Notes: generated from the letters alone by a model not told the origin. Positions 38,738 to 49,509 are shown, counted from the first letter of the stretch. The stretch is 64,000 bases of DNA from Planotetraspora sp. A-T 1434 (GCF_025420585.1 NZ_JAOEGB010000003.1:248001-312000), one strand, 5' to 3'. A program made the numbers and translations.

Positions 38738-39127
38738 GTGACTGAACTGGTGCGATTCGAGACGACCCGTGGCGGCCACGTCGTCGTCGAGGTTAACGAT
38801 GACGAGGTGGGAGTCGAGGTGGGAGTACAGCGCGTCAGCCGGTCCGACGGCCTCGTAGAGGTGCGCAAGCGGTTCGAGGATGTGCTGGGCGGCGTCCGGG
38901 ACGCCGCCGCCGGCGCGCTGGAGGTGTTTCGCGACGGGCGGCTCCGGCCGGACCAGATCGAGATCGAGATGGGAGTACGGCTGAACGCCGAAGTGGGCGC
39001 CGTGATCGCGAAGACGGCGTCCGAGGGCCACCTGGCCGTAAAGCTGACCTGGCTGGCCAAGAGCGGGCAGCAGGAGACTGCGGAGGAGGGCTCGGTAGAG
39101 GTGGCGTCCACATCTGGGGATCACTGA
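38738..39127 (+). CDS. Trypsin-co-occurring domain (CU044_2847-like) protein
   Basis: This 129-residue protein matches the trypsin-co-occurring domain pattern. VRFETTRGGHVVVEVND is followed by FEDVLGGVRDAAAGALEVFR and then DQIEIEMGVRLNAEVGAVIA with the hallmark VKLTWLA. Such proteins are found next to trypsin-like proteases in regulated conflict systems of multicellular bacteria and may be the protease's substrate or recruiter. The GTG start has GGAG upstream and lies 25 bases after the GlnH-like gene, so it belongs to that operon. The divergent operon encodes the trypsin. Confidence 0.85.
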   Translation: MTELVRFETTRGGHVVVEVNDDEVGVEVGVQRVSRSDGLVEVRKRFEDVLGGVRDAAAGALEVFRDGRLRPDQIEIEMGVRLNAEVGAVIAKTASEGHLAVKLTWLAKSGQQETAEEGSVEVASTSGDH

Positions 39128-39209
39128 GCAACGAGCAGCCGAAAAGCGCGCGCTGGGCGTCGAGGTCGGCCACGGAGAGGTTGACGTGGTCGACCCTGAA
39201 CGTCGTCAT
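39128..39209 (-). pseudogene. N-terminal fragment of a VOC gene
   Basis: Reading leftward from ATG at 39209 gives MTTFRVDHVNLSVADLDAQR, a clear VOC start. It ceases to match at about 39128, where the TCD gene ends. The rest of the gene is missing. Confidence 0.6.
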
Positions 39210-39222
39210 GCCACGTCCCTCC

Positions 39223-39984
39223 TCACCGGGTCGTGTAGCCGCCGTCGACCGGCAGCGCGACCCCGGTGACGTAGCTGGAGCGGTCCGAGCAGAGCCACAC
39301 CACCGCGTCGGCGATCTCGTCCGGCTGGGCGATCCGGCCGATCGGGTGGGCCGCGATCCGGGCCGCCATCAACTCGGGGCTGCGGCCCGTGGCGATCAGT
39401 GGGGTCTCCACGAGTCCCGGAGCGACGGCGTTCACGCGGACTCCGTCGGCGGCGTAGTCGAGTGCGGCGGCCTTGGTCAGGCCGACCGCGCCGTGCTTCG
39501 CGGCGACGTACCCCGCGACACCGGGCACGCCGACAAGGCCGGCGCCGGAGCCCACGTTGACGATTGAGCCGAAGCCCTGGTCCCGCATCTGCCGCAGCTC
39601 GTACTTCATCGACAGGAACAGGCCGCGCAGGTCGATGTCGACGAGCCGGTCGAACTTCTCGGTGGGGTAGTCCGCGAGCGGCTTGAGGTCGTCACCGCCG
39701 CTGTCGCCCGCGCTGTTCACCCCGAAGTCCAGCCGGCCGGTGTCGCCGACCGCCGCCTCGACCGCCGCCCGGACCGACTCCTCGTCGGTCACGTCGGCTA
39801 CGAACAGCCGGGCCTTGCCGCCGGCCGCCTCGATCTCGTCAACGGTCTCCCGGAGCGTGGCCTCGGTGCGGCCCGTGACGGTGACGAGACAGCCCTGCGC
39901 CGCCAGCGCCAGCGCGGTCGCCCGGCCGATCCCGGTGCCGCCGCCGGTGATCAGCGCCGTGCGACCCTCGAACTCCTGGGTCAT
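39223..39984 (-). CDS. SDR family oxidoreductase (FabG-like)
   Basis: This 253-residue classical SDR has TGGGTGIGRATALALA for nucleotide binding, DVTDEESV, the NSAG motif, catalytic Ser in NVGSGAGLVGV and YVAAK with Tyr and Lys. The C-terminal WLCSDRSSYVTGVALPVDGG is typical of 3-oxoacyl-ACP-reductase-like enzymes. It overlaps the upstream SDR gene by four bases (ATGA), so the pair is co-translated and controlled by the divergent TetR repressor. The substrate is unknown. Confidence 0.9.
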   Translation of the reverse strand: MTQEFEGRTALITGGGTGIGRATALALAAQGCLVTVTGRTEATLRETVDEIEAAGGKARLFVADVTDEESVRAAVEAAVGDTGRLDFGVNSAGDSGGDDLKPLADYPTEKFDRLVDIDLRGLFLSMKYELRQMRDQGFGSIVNVGSGAGLVGVPGVAGYVAAKHGAVGLTKAAALDYAADGVRVNAVAPGLVETPLIATGRSPELMAARIAAHPIGRIAQPDEIADAVVWLCSDRSSYVTGVALPVDGGYTTR

Positions 39985-40937
39985 CGAGTCACCCCGGCCT
40001 TAATGATCATGTCGACGGATGCCTGCCACAGCCGGGCGGCGCGGCCCGGGTCGACCGCGTAGGAGGCGACGCCGCGGCGGACGGGGGGCTGGTACGGCCC
40101 CGCCTCGTTGCAGTCTTCGAAGTAGCGGCCGGTGACGCCCTCGACCAGGGGGGAGGCGGCCAGCAGCACCGAAGTGGCCGCGCCCTGCTCGACGGTCTTC
40201 CAGGACACGTCCGTGCTCTTGGGGTCGAAGGACGTCGGCGCGGCGGAGATGTCGCCGATGTAGCGGGACAGGTTGGTGGCGGTGATCCGGCCGGGGTTGA
40301 GCGCGTTCGCCGTGATCCGGTCGGGAGCCCACCGCTTGGCGGCTTCGACGGCGAACAGGACGTTCGCGGTCTTGGACTGGCCGTAGGCGAGCCACGGGTC
40401 GTAGGGGCGGTGTTCGAAGTGGATGTCGTCGAAGTCGACGTCGCCGTTCACGTGCCCGACCGAGCTGACCGACACGACGCGGGCGTTCCCGGCCGCGGCG
40501 AGCGCGTCGTGCAGGCCGGTGGCGAGGGCGAAGTGGCCGAGGTGGTTGGTCGCGAACTGCAGTTCCCAGCCCTCGGTGGTGCGGGTCTCGGGCGGGGCCA
40601 TGACGCCGGCGTTGTTCACCAGGATGTGCAGCGGTCCGGTCCACGCGGCGACGAACGCGGCGACCGATGCCTGGTCGGTGAGGTCGAGCCGGGCGACCTG
40701 CACGTTCTTGTTGCCGGTGCCGGCGATGATGTCCTCGGCGGTGCGGCCGCCGGCCGCGGTGTCGCGAACGGCCAATGTCACCTCGGCGCCCGCGCCGGCG
40801 AGGGCGCGGGCGGTCTCGACCCCGATTCCGGATGCGCCGCCCGTGACAACGGCTCGTTTGCCGTCGAGGTTCACTCCGTCGACCACCTCCGCGGCGGTCG
40901 ACTGGGCCCCGAACGGCGTGGTGACCAAGTTGCTCAT
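39981..40937 (-). CDS. SDR family oxidoreductase (retinol-dehydrogenase-like)
   Basis: This protein of about 318 residues has TGGASGIGVETARALAGAGA, DLTDQASV, the NNAG motif (HILVNNAGVMAPPETRT), Ser in SVSSVGH and YGQSK. The length and the WxLQFATNHLGHF segment match WW-oxidoreductase/retinol-dehydrogenase-like members. The second ATG (40937) was preferred because GGAGG lies six bases upstream of it, whereas the first ATG has no spacing. It is the first gene of the SDR pair, directly facing two TetR operator palindromes. Confidence 0.88.
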   Translation of the reverse strand: MSNLVTTPFGAQSTAAEVVDGVNLDGKRAVVTGGASGIGVETARALAGAGAEVTLAVRDTAAGGRTAEDIIAGTGNKNVQVARLDLTDQASVAAFVAAWTGPLHILVNNAGVMAPPETRTTEGWELQFATNHLGHFALATGLHDALAAAGNARVVSVSSVGHVNGDVDFDDIHFEHRPYDPWLAYGQSKTANVLFAVEAAKRWAPDRITANALNPGRITATNLSRYIGDISAAPTSFDPKSTDVSWKTVEQGAATSVLLAASPLVEGVTGRYFEDCNEAGPYQPPVRRGVASYAVDPGRAARLWQASVDMIIKAGVTR

Positions 40938-40969
40938 AATCATCCTCCCGGATGTGTAATAGTCTGCTA

Positions 40970-40987
40970 ACCGGAGTCGGCTCCGGT
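40970..40987. promoter_or_regulatory. TetR operator palindrome 1
   Basis: ACCGGAG-TCGG-CTCCGGT is a perfect inverted repeat. An identical copy lies 30 bases downstream, about three helical turns away, so both sites face the same side of the DNA. Confidence 0.75.
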
Positions 40988-40999
40988 AGTGTCAACTTA

Positions 41000-41017
41000 A
41001 CCGGAGTCGGCTCCGGT
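41000..41017. promoter_or_regulatory. TetR operator palindrome 2
   Basis: This is a second identical copy of the 18-base palindrome, extended by one matching base on each side. It sits between the divergent SDR and tetR genes and probably gives autoregulation. Confidence 0.75.
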
Positions 41018-41052
41018 TGGCAAGTCGCGGGACGGAACCCGAGGAGGAAACG

Positions 41053-41616
41053 GTGTCATCCCAGCAGGTCAGGCCGTTGCGCGCCGACGCTCAGCAGAAC
41101 TACGAGCGGCTGCTGGCGGTGGCCGCGCGAGCGTTCACACGCGAGGGGGCGGGAGCGTCGCTCAAGACCATCGCCCAGGAAGCGGGAGTCGGCATCGGCA
41201 CGCTCTACCGCAGGTTCCCGACCCGTGAAACCCTCGTGGAAGCGGTGTACCGCAACGAGGTCGCGCGGTTGTGCACCGCGGCGCCGGCCCTGGTGGCGGA
41301 GTCGCCCCCGGTGGACGCGCTTCGCACCTGGATGGAACAGTTCATCGACTTCATGGCCGCCAAGCACGGCATGGCTGACGCACTGCGGGCCGTCCTCGTC
41401 TCCGAGGACGAGCGCATGCACACCCGCGGCCTGCTTCGTGACGCGCTCGCGACCCTGCTGGACGCCGGCGTCGCCGACGGCGTGATCCGGCCGGGCCTCG
41501 ACCCCTACGACCTGCTCATGGGCCTTGGCGGGATCACTCTCATCGCCGAAGGACCCGGCCAGCGCGACCTCGCGCTGCGACTCGTGGATCTACTCATCAA
41601 CGGTGTCCGGCTCTGA
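41053..41616 (+). CDS. TetR family transcriptional repressor
   Basis: This 187-residue repressor has the TetR helix-turn-helix at residues about 14-60 (ERLLAVAARAFTREGAGASL, TIAQEAGVGIGTLYRRFPTR). A C-terminal ligand-binding and dimer domain follows, resembling the SACE_7040/TetR_C group (ADALRAVLVSEDERM and LMGLGGITLIAE). GTG at 41053 has a strong GAGGAGG upstream. It is divergent from the SDR pair, and the two identical palindromes between them are the obvious binding sites. The inducer is probably a substrate of the SDR enzymes. Confidence 0.9.
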   Translation: MSSQQVRPLRADAQQNYERLLAVAARAFTREGAGASLKTIAQEAGVGIGTLYRRFPTRETLVEAVYRNEVARLCTAAPALVAESPPVDALRTWMEQFIDFMAAKHGMADALRAVLVSEDERMHTRGLLRDALATLLDAGVADGVIRPGLDPYDLLMGLGGITLIAEGPGQRDLALRLVDLLINGVRL

Positions 41617-41643
41617 CGGCGCCGGGGCGTGAAAATCATCCCC

Positions 41644-43113
41644 TCATGCTCCGGTGTACAGCCGGTTCAGGTCGACGAGCTCGACGTCGGGGCGGTTGCC
41701 GGCAAGGCGAGTGAGATCGCTCGAGAAGCCGGAGCGGGCGAACAGGAGAAGCTTGGGGAGTGGGCCGACCTTGGAGCTCGGCAGGAGGCCGCGGAGGTGC
41801 TCCAGTCGTTCGAGCTCAGAAGTGTCGACGGGAGCAGCGGTGCTCTTGGCCTCGCCGATCGCGATGATGCGGTCAGCGGCGAAGGAGGTCGTCTCCGTGA
41901 CGACCACATCGAGTTCGTGGCCTCGACGGTGTTCGCGGCACGGCAGTTCCGTCGGGCGTACAGCCGTGGCGGTGCCGCCCAGCGTGTCGGGCGCCGCGTG
42001 CTCGAAACACCACTTCCGTGCGAGGTCCTCGAAGTGCGCGCCGTAGATCTGCGAGGCGACGGTGTCCGCATTGGCTCCCCAGACACGGTCGGCACGGCCC
42101 GCGACCAGTTCGGCCTCGTGGCGTTGAATGAGCAACTGGTGCAGGCGTACGACGGGTTCGGCGATACGGAAAACGCTGCGCTTACCGCGGATGGCGTCGT
42201 CGATCTGTTCGATCAGGCCGATGTCCTGCAGCCCGGACAGCAGATGCGCCAGTGCGCTGCTGGGACGCCCGAGTATCGCCGCTATCTCCGAACGCCGGTG
42301 GTTGCCGGCACTGATCGCGCTCAGCGTGGCCGAGTATGAGGTCGGATCGGTGATGGCGGGCTCTTCCCGGAGCAGCAGGGCGCCTTCACGGAACATCGCG
42401 GAGGCCGGGTTCAGCAGACGCCGCTGAACCCAGCGGTCGAATTCGGCCATTTCGGCGGGTCCCGATCCGCCGCTCATCTCCAGATAGGCAGGGGTCCCAC
42501 CAAGCAGAGCGTGCAGCCGAAACGCCAGCTCCGGGTTGTGATCCACGCCCCAGAAGGCAGCGGCCTCACGGAACTTGAACGGGCGCACGATCAACTCCAT
42601 GGCCGCCCGCCCACGCAGGGGCGCACCGCCGGCGAGTAGCTGCGCCATCGTGGTCAAGGCGCTGCCGCAGAGGATCACCCGGGTTTGGGTGTGCTGCTTG
42701 GCATACCCGAGCGGGCTGAGCGCCTGCTGAAGGTAGGAGGGCAGCGCGGGCGTGGCCGAGACGAGGTAGGGAAACTCGTCAATGATGAGGGGAGTGGCCT
42801 GGTCCTCCCCGAGCCGGAGCATTTCGTCGATCGCTTCGCGCCACGTACGGAAGGCGATGGGCTGGCGCAGGCCGCGATGGGCGGCATAGGCCGCTCCGAG
42901 GTCGGCGAGATTCTGCGCCTCGGTCTGCTGGGTCGCGCCGAAAAGGAACCCGCCGGTCTGCTGGGCCAGCAGTTCGAGCATGAGGGTTTTGCCTTGACGA
43001 CGGCGACCGTAAACCAATCCGAGAGTCGCTCCCCCCGAGGGGGACGCCACGAAGTCAGCGAGATTTTCCCATTCGGTGTCTCGGCCGAACAAACGCTCCG
43101 GTTTCCGCAGCAA
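41644..43113 (-). CDS. Archaeal-type AAA ATPase with DUF234 nuclease-like tail
   Basis: This 489-residue protein belongs to the archaeal ATPase/DUF234 group. Walker A is in VYGRRRQGKTLMLELL, Walker B in PLIIDEFPYL and sensor 1 near ILCGSALTTM. A winged helix follows (RSEIAAILGRPSSALAHLLS). The C-terminal DUF234 part contains ELDVVVTE and IIAIGEAKS, resembling a PD-(D/E)xK nuclease core. The group is spread by horizontal transfer, and some members are suspected of defence or mobile-element roles. The TTG start (LRKPERLFGRD) is typical of the family. It is divergent from the alpha/beta hydrolase across an AT-rich promoter. Confidence 0.85.
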   Translation of the reverse strand: MLRKPERLFGRDTEWENLADFVASPSGGATLGLVYGRRRQGKTLMLELLAQQTGGFLFGATQQTEAQNLADLGAAYAAHRGLRQPIAFRTWREAIDEMLRLGEDQATPLIIDEFPYLVSATPALPSYLQQALSPLGYAKQHTQTRVILCGSALTTMAQLLAGGAPLRGRAAMELIVRPFKFREAAAFWGVDHNPELAFRLHALLGGTPAYLEMSGGSGPAEMAEFDRWVQRRLLNPASAMFREGALLLREEPAITDPTSYSATLSAISAGNHRRSEIAAILGRPSSALAHLLSGLQDIGLIEQIDDAIRGKRSVFRIAEPVVRLHQLLIQRHEAELVAGRADRVWGANADTVASQIYGAHFEDLARKWCFEHAAPDTLGGTATAVRPTELPCREHRRGHELDVVVTETTSFAADRIIAIGEAKSTAAPVDTSELERLEHLRGLLPSSKVGPLPKLLLFARSGFSSDLTRLAGNRPDVELVDLNRLYTGA

Positions 43114-43139
43114 ATGACAGCCCCCCAGGCCCCGAGCGG

Positions 43140-43217
43140 GCCAATATAGTCGCGCCGCCTATGATAGCTGCAACTATAATAGCTGTTCCCATAGTCCAGC
43201 CCGAGAGATCACCCGTC
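43140..43217 (+). promoter_or_regulatory. Divergent promoter with TATAAT and ATAGCTG repeats
   Basis: A consensus-like TATAAT at 43175-43180 lies upstream of the hydrolase start at 43218. Two ATAGCTG copies flank the element at 15-base spacing. The base composition is much lower in GC than the neighbours. Confidence 0.5.
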
Positions 43218-44069
43218 ATGACCGAGCAGCTGGTACGCGCCAACGGCGTGAATCTATGTGTCGAGACCTTCGGCAGCCCGCGAGCGCCCGCCATCCTGCT
43301 CATCTCCGGCGCCGCCGCGTCCATGGACTGGTGGGACGCCGAGTTCTGCCGGCGCCTGGCCGCCGGTGGCCGGTTCGTCATCCGGTACGACCACCGTGAC
43401 ACCGGCCGCTCGGTCGGCTGTCCGCCAGGCGCGCCCGGCTACAGCGGTCTCGACCTGGCCGGTGACGCCGTCGCCCTGATCGACCTCCTCGCCGCGGGCC
43501 GCGCCCACGTGGTAGGCCTGTCAATGGGAGGTGGCATCGGCCAGTACGTCGCGATCAATCATCCCGGCCGGGTCGCTACGTTGACGCTGATGTCGACCAG
43601 TTCCGGCCCTGCCGATGATCTTCCTGCGATGGCGGACCGGCTCAAGGCCGCGTTCGCCGATCCTGTGCCCGACCCGGACTGGGCAGACCCTGACGCAGTC
43701 GTCGATTATCTGGTCGAGAGCCAGCGACCGTTCGCCGGACCGGACTCCTTCGACGAAGCGGACGTGCGCGCGACAGCCCGTCGGGTCGTCGAACGCACCG
43801 TGAGTCTGGAGTCCAGCCAGAAGAACCACTGGCTCATCGACGGCGGAGCCGACATCCGGCCCCGGCTCGGTGAGATCGCGGCGCCGACGTTGGTCATCCA
43901 CGGCACCGAGGACCCGTTCTTCCCGCCCGGACACGCGCACGCCCTCAAGCGTGAGATCCCCGGCGCCGAACTGCTCCTGCTGGATGGCATCGGCCACCAA
44001 CCACCGCCGCGGCCGACCTGGAACCACGTCGTGCCCGCCGTCCTGCGGCACACCTTGCCCGATAGGTAA
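43218..44069 (+). CDS. Alpha/beta hydrolase
   Basis: This 283-residue hydrolase has the canonical fold signatures: oxyanion stretch ILLISGAAASMDWW, nucleophile elbow GLSMGGGIG, acid in HGTEDPFFP and base His in DGIGHQPPP. The order and spacing resemble the RdmC/AknC esterases and other alpha/beta hydrolases found in polyketide clusters and in general metabolism. No signal peptide is present. The ATG at 43218 was chosen over an upstream in-frame ATG because the family starts at TEQLVRANGVNLCVETFG. The substrate is unknown. Confidence 0.88.
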   Translation: MTEQLVRANGVNLCVETFGSPRAPAILLISGAAASMDWWDAEFCRRLAAGGRFVIRYDHRDTGRSVGCPPGAPGYSGLDLAGDAVALIDLLAAGRAHVVGLSMGGGIGQYVAINHPGRVATLTLMSTSSGPADDLPAMADRLKAAFADPVPDPDWADPDAVVDYLVESQRPFAGPDSFDEADVRATARRVVERTVSLESSQKNHWLIDGGADIRPRLGEIAAPTLVIHGTEDPFFPPGHAHALKREIPGAELLLLDGIGHQPPPRPTWNHVVPAVLRHTLPDR

Positions 44070-44123
44070 TCGACGCCGTAGATCGTGAGTGCCCGGGTGA
44101 GCTGGCCGGCGCCCGGCGGCGGC

Positions 44124-44762
44124 TCAGAAGGCGGCGATGGTGTCCGGGGCGCGTTCGGCGCGGCTGAGGGCCCGCAGGACGGCGGTCGGGCCGTGGCGGC
44201 GCACGGCGAGGCGGGACAGCAGGTCGATCACCGTGTCGACGGCGCCCTGCGGAAGGGCCGGGGTCGCGATGTCCACGCTGACCGCGAGGTCGTCCGAGTG
44301 GACCGCCAGCTCCATCACCCGGGTGATCAGCAGGTCGTCGAGGGTCAACGACCACGGCCCCCACAGCGGGATGCGTACCGGCCGGTCCGCCGCCGAGACC
44401 AGGCCGTCCGTCAGATCCTCGATGGTGGAGTCGACCCGTGCCGCCAACGCCGCGGGGCCCTCCGCCGCGAGCTCTTCGCCCCCGTCCCGGATGCGGACAT
44501 TGGCCTCGTCGTCGATGGCGGCGCCGACCCACCGCACTTGGCCGTAGTGCTCGAGGAGGGTGATGGTCTGTTCCTTGGGCACCGGCTCGGCCAGCGCCTC
44601 CTGGACGGCCAGGACCTGGTAGGCCAGGTGACCGGCGAGGCCGCCCACGCTGAACTCGGGCAACGCGCTCGGCCGGCTCCAGGCGGCGGCGACCGCCGGT
44701 TCGCGCAGCAGGTTCGCCGCCGAGCGAGCCGCGATGAGGAAATCATCCTTGATATCGGTCAT
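44124..44762 (-). CDS. Maleylpyruvate isomerase N-terminal (mycothiol/DinB-like) domain protein
   Basis: This 212-residue helical protein fits the MDMPI/DinB-like fold. SVGGLAGHLAYQVLAVQEAL carries one likely metal His, and MELAVHSDDLAVS another. Members use mycothiol or act as metal-dependent transferases; the precise reaction is unknown. The ATG overlaps the stop of the polysaccharide lyase gene (ATGA), so it is co-translated with it, an odd pairing. A GAGGAG is eight or more bases upstream. Confidence 0.8.
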   Translation of the reverse strand: MTDIKDDFLIAARSAANLLREPAVAAAWSRPSALPEFSVGGLAGHLAYQVLAVQEALAEPVPKEQTITLLEHYGQVRWVGAAIDDEANVRIRDGGEELAAEGPAALAARVDSTIEDLTDGLVSAADRPVRIPLWGPWSLTLDDLLITRVMELAVHSDDLAVSVDIATPALPQGAVDTVIDLLSRLAVRRHGPTAVLRALSRAERAPDTIAAF

Positions 44763-47170
44763 CCCCGCATTCTCCTCCTTGCCTGGTAAGCCTCCCCTGA
44801 CGCTTGCGCTCGGAGCCGTACGGTGACCGTCTTCGAGCCGCCGCCCTGGTCGGCCAGCCGTCCGAAGGTGAGCGTGAGCTTCGGGCCGGTCGAGGCGCTC
44901 GTCAGGAGCGGATGCCCGTGGAGGACCTCGGCCACCGGCCGATCCCAGGTCACCGTCAGCTCCTCCAGGTCCCGGCGCGGATCCGACACGGTGAGCGTGG
45001 CCGTACCGTCTCCGCTCTCCCGGACGAGGACCGCGCATGGGGCGGAGGCGGCCAGGCCGCCGGCGGCTCCGTCGTTCCAGAAGTTGACCGCGGTGATCCC
45101 GAGCGACGCGACCTGGACACCCTGCCGACGAGCGGTGTTGACCAGCACGCGCGCCCAGCCGGGGTCGGCGGCGCGGGCCCGGGTCTCCGCCAGGCCGGCG
45201 CCCGGCATGAGGAGATAGGCATAACCGGCCGCACGAGGGTCCACCCCGTGGTCGAGCCAGAGCGTCACGTAGCTCCGGGTCGCCCCGCCCGGGCCGCCGG
45301 CGCGGTCCTCCCGCAGGGTCCGCGGACGGCCACCGCCCTCGGGGAAGACGTAGCCGCCGTGGCCTTCGAGGTGGGCCCAGCCCTCCCTCTCCTCCACGGT
45401 GAGGATCGCGCCGGTTCTGCGGTTGTCCACGATGGTCTCGACCGGCACGCCGTCCTCACTGGTGATCCCGGCGCCGAGGCAGACCACGGCGTCGTCGAGG
45501 AAGAGCCACGACTTGAAGGCCTCCATCGTGCTTTCCAGGCCGTTGAGGTGCTGGCCGACCGTCGCGTACATGCCGTCGGTGGCGCCGCCGACCCACCGGC
45601 CCGGCGGGCAGGTGTCGCCCCACGCCTCGCCCACGCCGTCGGGCAGCCGCCGGGTGGAGACGGTCGTGCCCGGCAGGCGGTAGGGGTCGACGGTGGGCCA
45701 GAACGAGTCGGAGTACTGGTCGCCGTGGCCCTCGGCCCACCAGTAGAGCATTCCCGAGCCGGTGTGCCAGCCGCGCAGGTTCTCGCCGCTCCCGTGCTCG
45801 TAGTGGCCGATCCGGTCGGAGGCCATGCTGAGGCCCGCGCACCAGCCCGGCCTGCGATGGACGGCGCGAGCGCTCATCGCCAGCAGCCGGTGCCCGGCGG
45901 GCTCCTCCAGAGCCGGGACCGTGTCGTCGTCGAGGATCGCGGACAACCGCGCGTGGAACCCGAGATCACTGCTCTCGGCCGCCTTCAGCATGGGCGTGCA
46001 GACGTCCCGCAGCGCCCATCCCTTCACCATGCCCTGCCACCGGGCCCGCTCCGCGGCGGGAGCCCCGTCCCCCGGCAGCCCCTCCCCCAGCAGTCCCTCG
46101 CCCAGCAGTCCCTCGCCCAGCAGCAGGATCGCGGAGGCGATCGCGTGCCCCCGCTTGTGATCTCCGTACGGCTCCCGCCCGACCGCGCGACCGCTGAAGA
46201 GGTCCATGCAGAGGCCGTCATGGACGACCGGCGCGAATGACCGCTCGACCATGTCGAAGACGTTCCGCCTGTTCGGGTCTGTGATCTCCCACGGCGAGCC
46301 GCGCAACACCGCGAACAGGATCGCGAGCCCCGACAGCAGCGACGCTCCGTACGTGCCCTGATAGGGGATCGTCGTGTGCTGGACGAACGAGCCGTCCCGA
46401 TAGAAGCCGTCGCCCTCGTCGACGTAGGGGAAGACCGGGGAGAGGGCCGCGGCGGCCAGCGCGGCCTTCTCGGGGTCGGACCCGACGATGGCGCGCATCA
46501 GCATGACCATGCACAGGTCCACGCGGTTGGCCGCGGTGCTGGTGCCGCTGTAGTCGTCCAGAAGGCTTTCCGGGACGAAGTGGTCCACGGCGTCGCGCAG
46601 TGCCCCGCTCTGCCGCTCGGTCAGGTGCGGGCCGATGAGCAGGGCCGCGTCGAGGAGCTTTTTGGGGGTGCCGATCTGCCAGTTCCACCAGTTGCCGACC
46701 TGGTCGGCGTCCGCGGCGTACACCCTTTCCCGGTAGTGGTCGATGCCGGCGGCGACGGCCGCGCCCAGGCTCGCGTCACCGGTCAGGCCCGTCCCCGGCA
46801 ACGCGTACGCGCGGGCCATGGTCTGCAGCCGGGCCGGGGTGGCGACGAGCGAGGGGAACGCCAGGCCGGGCCAGAGGGACGCGCCGACCGGCGTCATGGA
46901 CTCCCGGTATCCGGCCGCCGTCCTCCCCAGCTTCACCAGCCGAGTCCGGTACGGCTCGGCCGCCGGGTCGAACCCCGACCCGGCCGTCACGTCCCGCCAG
47001 CGGCGGCGCAGCAGGGCGAAGGCGCCGTCCGGGATGTGTCGCGCCGGGATCAGGGCTCCGCTGGAGCGGCACGCGGCGGGGGCCAGCACTCCAAGCGCTC
47101 CGGCCGCGGCGACGAGGCCCAGCTGAAGAAATGATCGCCTGGAGGGTCGATTCACGCATCGATTATCCAC
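44759..47170 (-). CDS. Tat-exported polysaccharide lyase family 8
   Basis: This 803-residue enzyme cleaves acidic polysaccharides such as hyaluronate, chondroitin or xanthan by beta-elimination. The N-terminus has a twin-arginine motif (SRRSFLQLG) followed by a lipobox-like APAAC, so it is exported and may be a lipoprotein. The alpha/alpha toroid includes GNWWNWQIGTP (catalytic Asn) and FVQHTTIPYQGTYG (His, Tyr). SGRAVGREPYGDHKRGH carries further active-site residues. A beta-sandwich C-terminal half completes the family layout. A slippage-prone repeat encodes LLGEGLLGEGLLGEG at about residues 350-365. Which glycan is used cannot be told. Confidence 0.88.
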   Translation of the reverse strand: MDNRCVNRPSRRSFLQLGLVAAAGALGVLAPAACRSSGALIPARHIPDGAFALLRRRWRDVTAGSGFDPAAEPYRTRLVKLGRTAAGYRESMTPVGASLWPGLAFPSLVATPARLQTMARAYALPGTGLTGDASLGAAVAAGIDHYRERVYAADADQVGNWWNWQIGTPKKLLDAALLIGPHLTERQSGALRDAVDHFVPESLLDDYSGTSTAANRVDLCMVMLMRAIVGSDPEKAALAAAALSPVFPYVDEGDGFYRDGSFVQHTTIPYQGTYGASLLSGLAILFAVLRGSPWEITDPNRRNVFDMVERSFAPVVHDGLCMDLFSGRAVGREPYGDHKRGHAIASAILLLGEGLLGEGLLGEGLPGDGAPAAERARWQGMVKGWALRDVCTPMLKAAESSDLGFHARLSAILDDDTVPALEEPAGHRLLAMSARAVHRRPGWCAGLSMASDRIGHYEHGSGENLRGWHTGSGMLYWWAEGHGDQYSDSFWPTVDPYRLPGTTVSTRRLPDGVGEAWGDTCPPGRWVGGATDGMYATVGQHLNGLESTMEAFKSWLFLDDAVVCLGAGITSEDGVPVETIVDNRRTGAILTVEEREGWAHLEGHGGYVFPEGGGRPRTLREDRAGGPGGATRSYVTLWLDHGVDPRAAGYAYLLMPGAGLAETRARAADPGWARVLVNTARRQGVQVASLGITAVNFWNDGAAGGLAASAPCAVLVRESGDGTATLTVSDPRRDLEELTVTWDRPVAEVLHGHPLLTSASTGPKLTLTFGRLADQGGGSKTVTVRLRAQASGEAYQARRRMRG
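46074..46125 (-). repeat. 15-base tandem repeat in the polysaccharide lyase gene
   Basis: Three near-identical 15-base units (AGCAGTCCCTCGCCC type) encode repeated LLGEG. This is an in-frame, length-variable element in a surface loop of the toroid domain. Confidence 0.65.
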
Positions 47171-47202
47171 AGCCCCGCCGTACGTGAAATTTCAGCACAA
47201 AA

Positions 47203-47242
47203 TGAAGTCCAGGTCGGCCGACGAGGGCCGACCTGGACGTCA
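47203..47242 (-). terminator. katG terminator hairpin
   Basis: GTCCAGGTCGGCC (47207-47219) pairs perfectly with GGCCGACCTGGAC (47226-47238) around a six-base loop, just past the katG stop. It is followed in the transcript by a T-rich TTCATTTT. Confidence 0.8.
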
Positions 47243-47245
47243 TGA

Positions 47246-49492
<2,247 letters not shown>

Positions 49493-49509
49493 CTAGGGGA
49501 TCACGGTGT

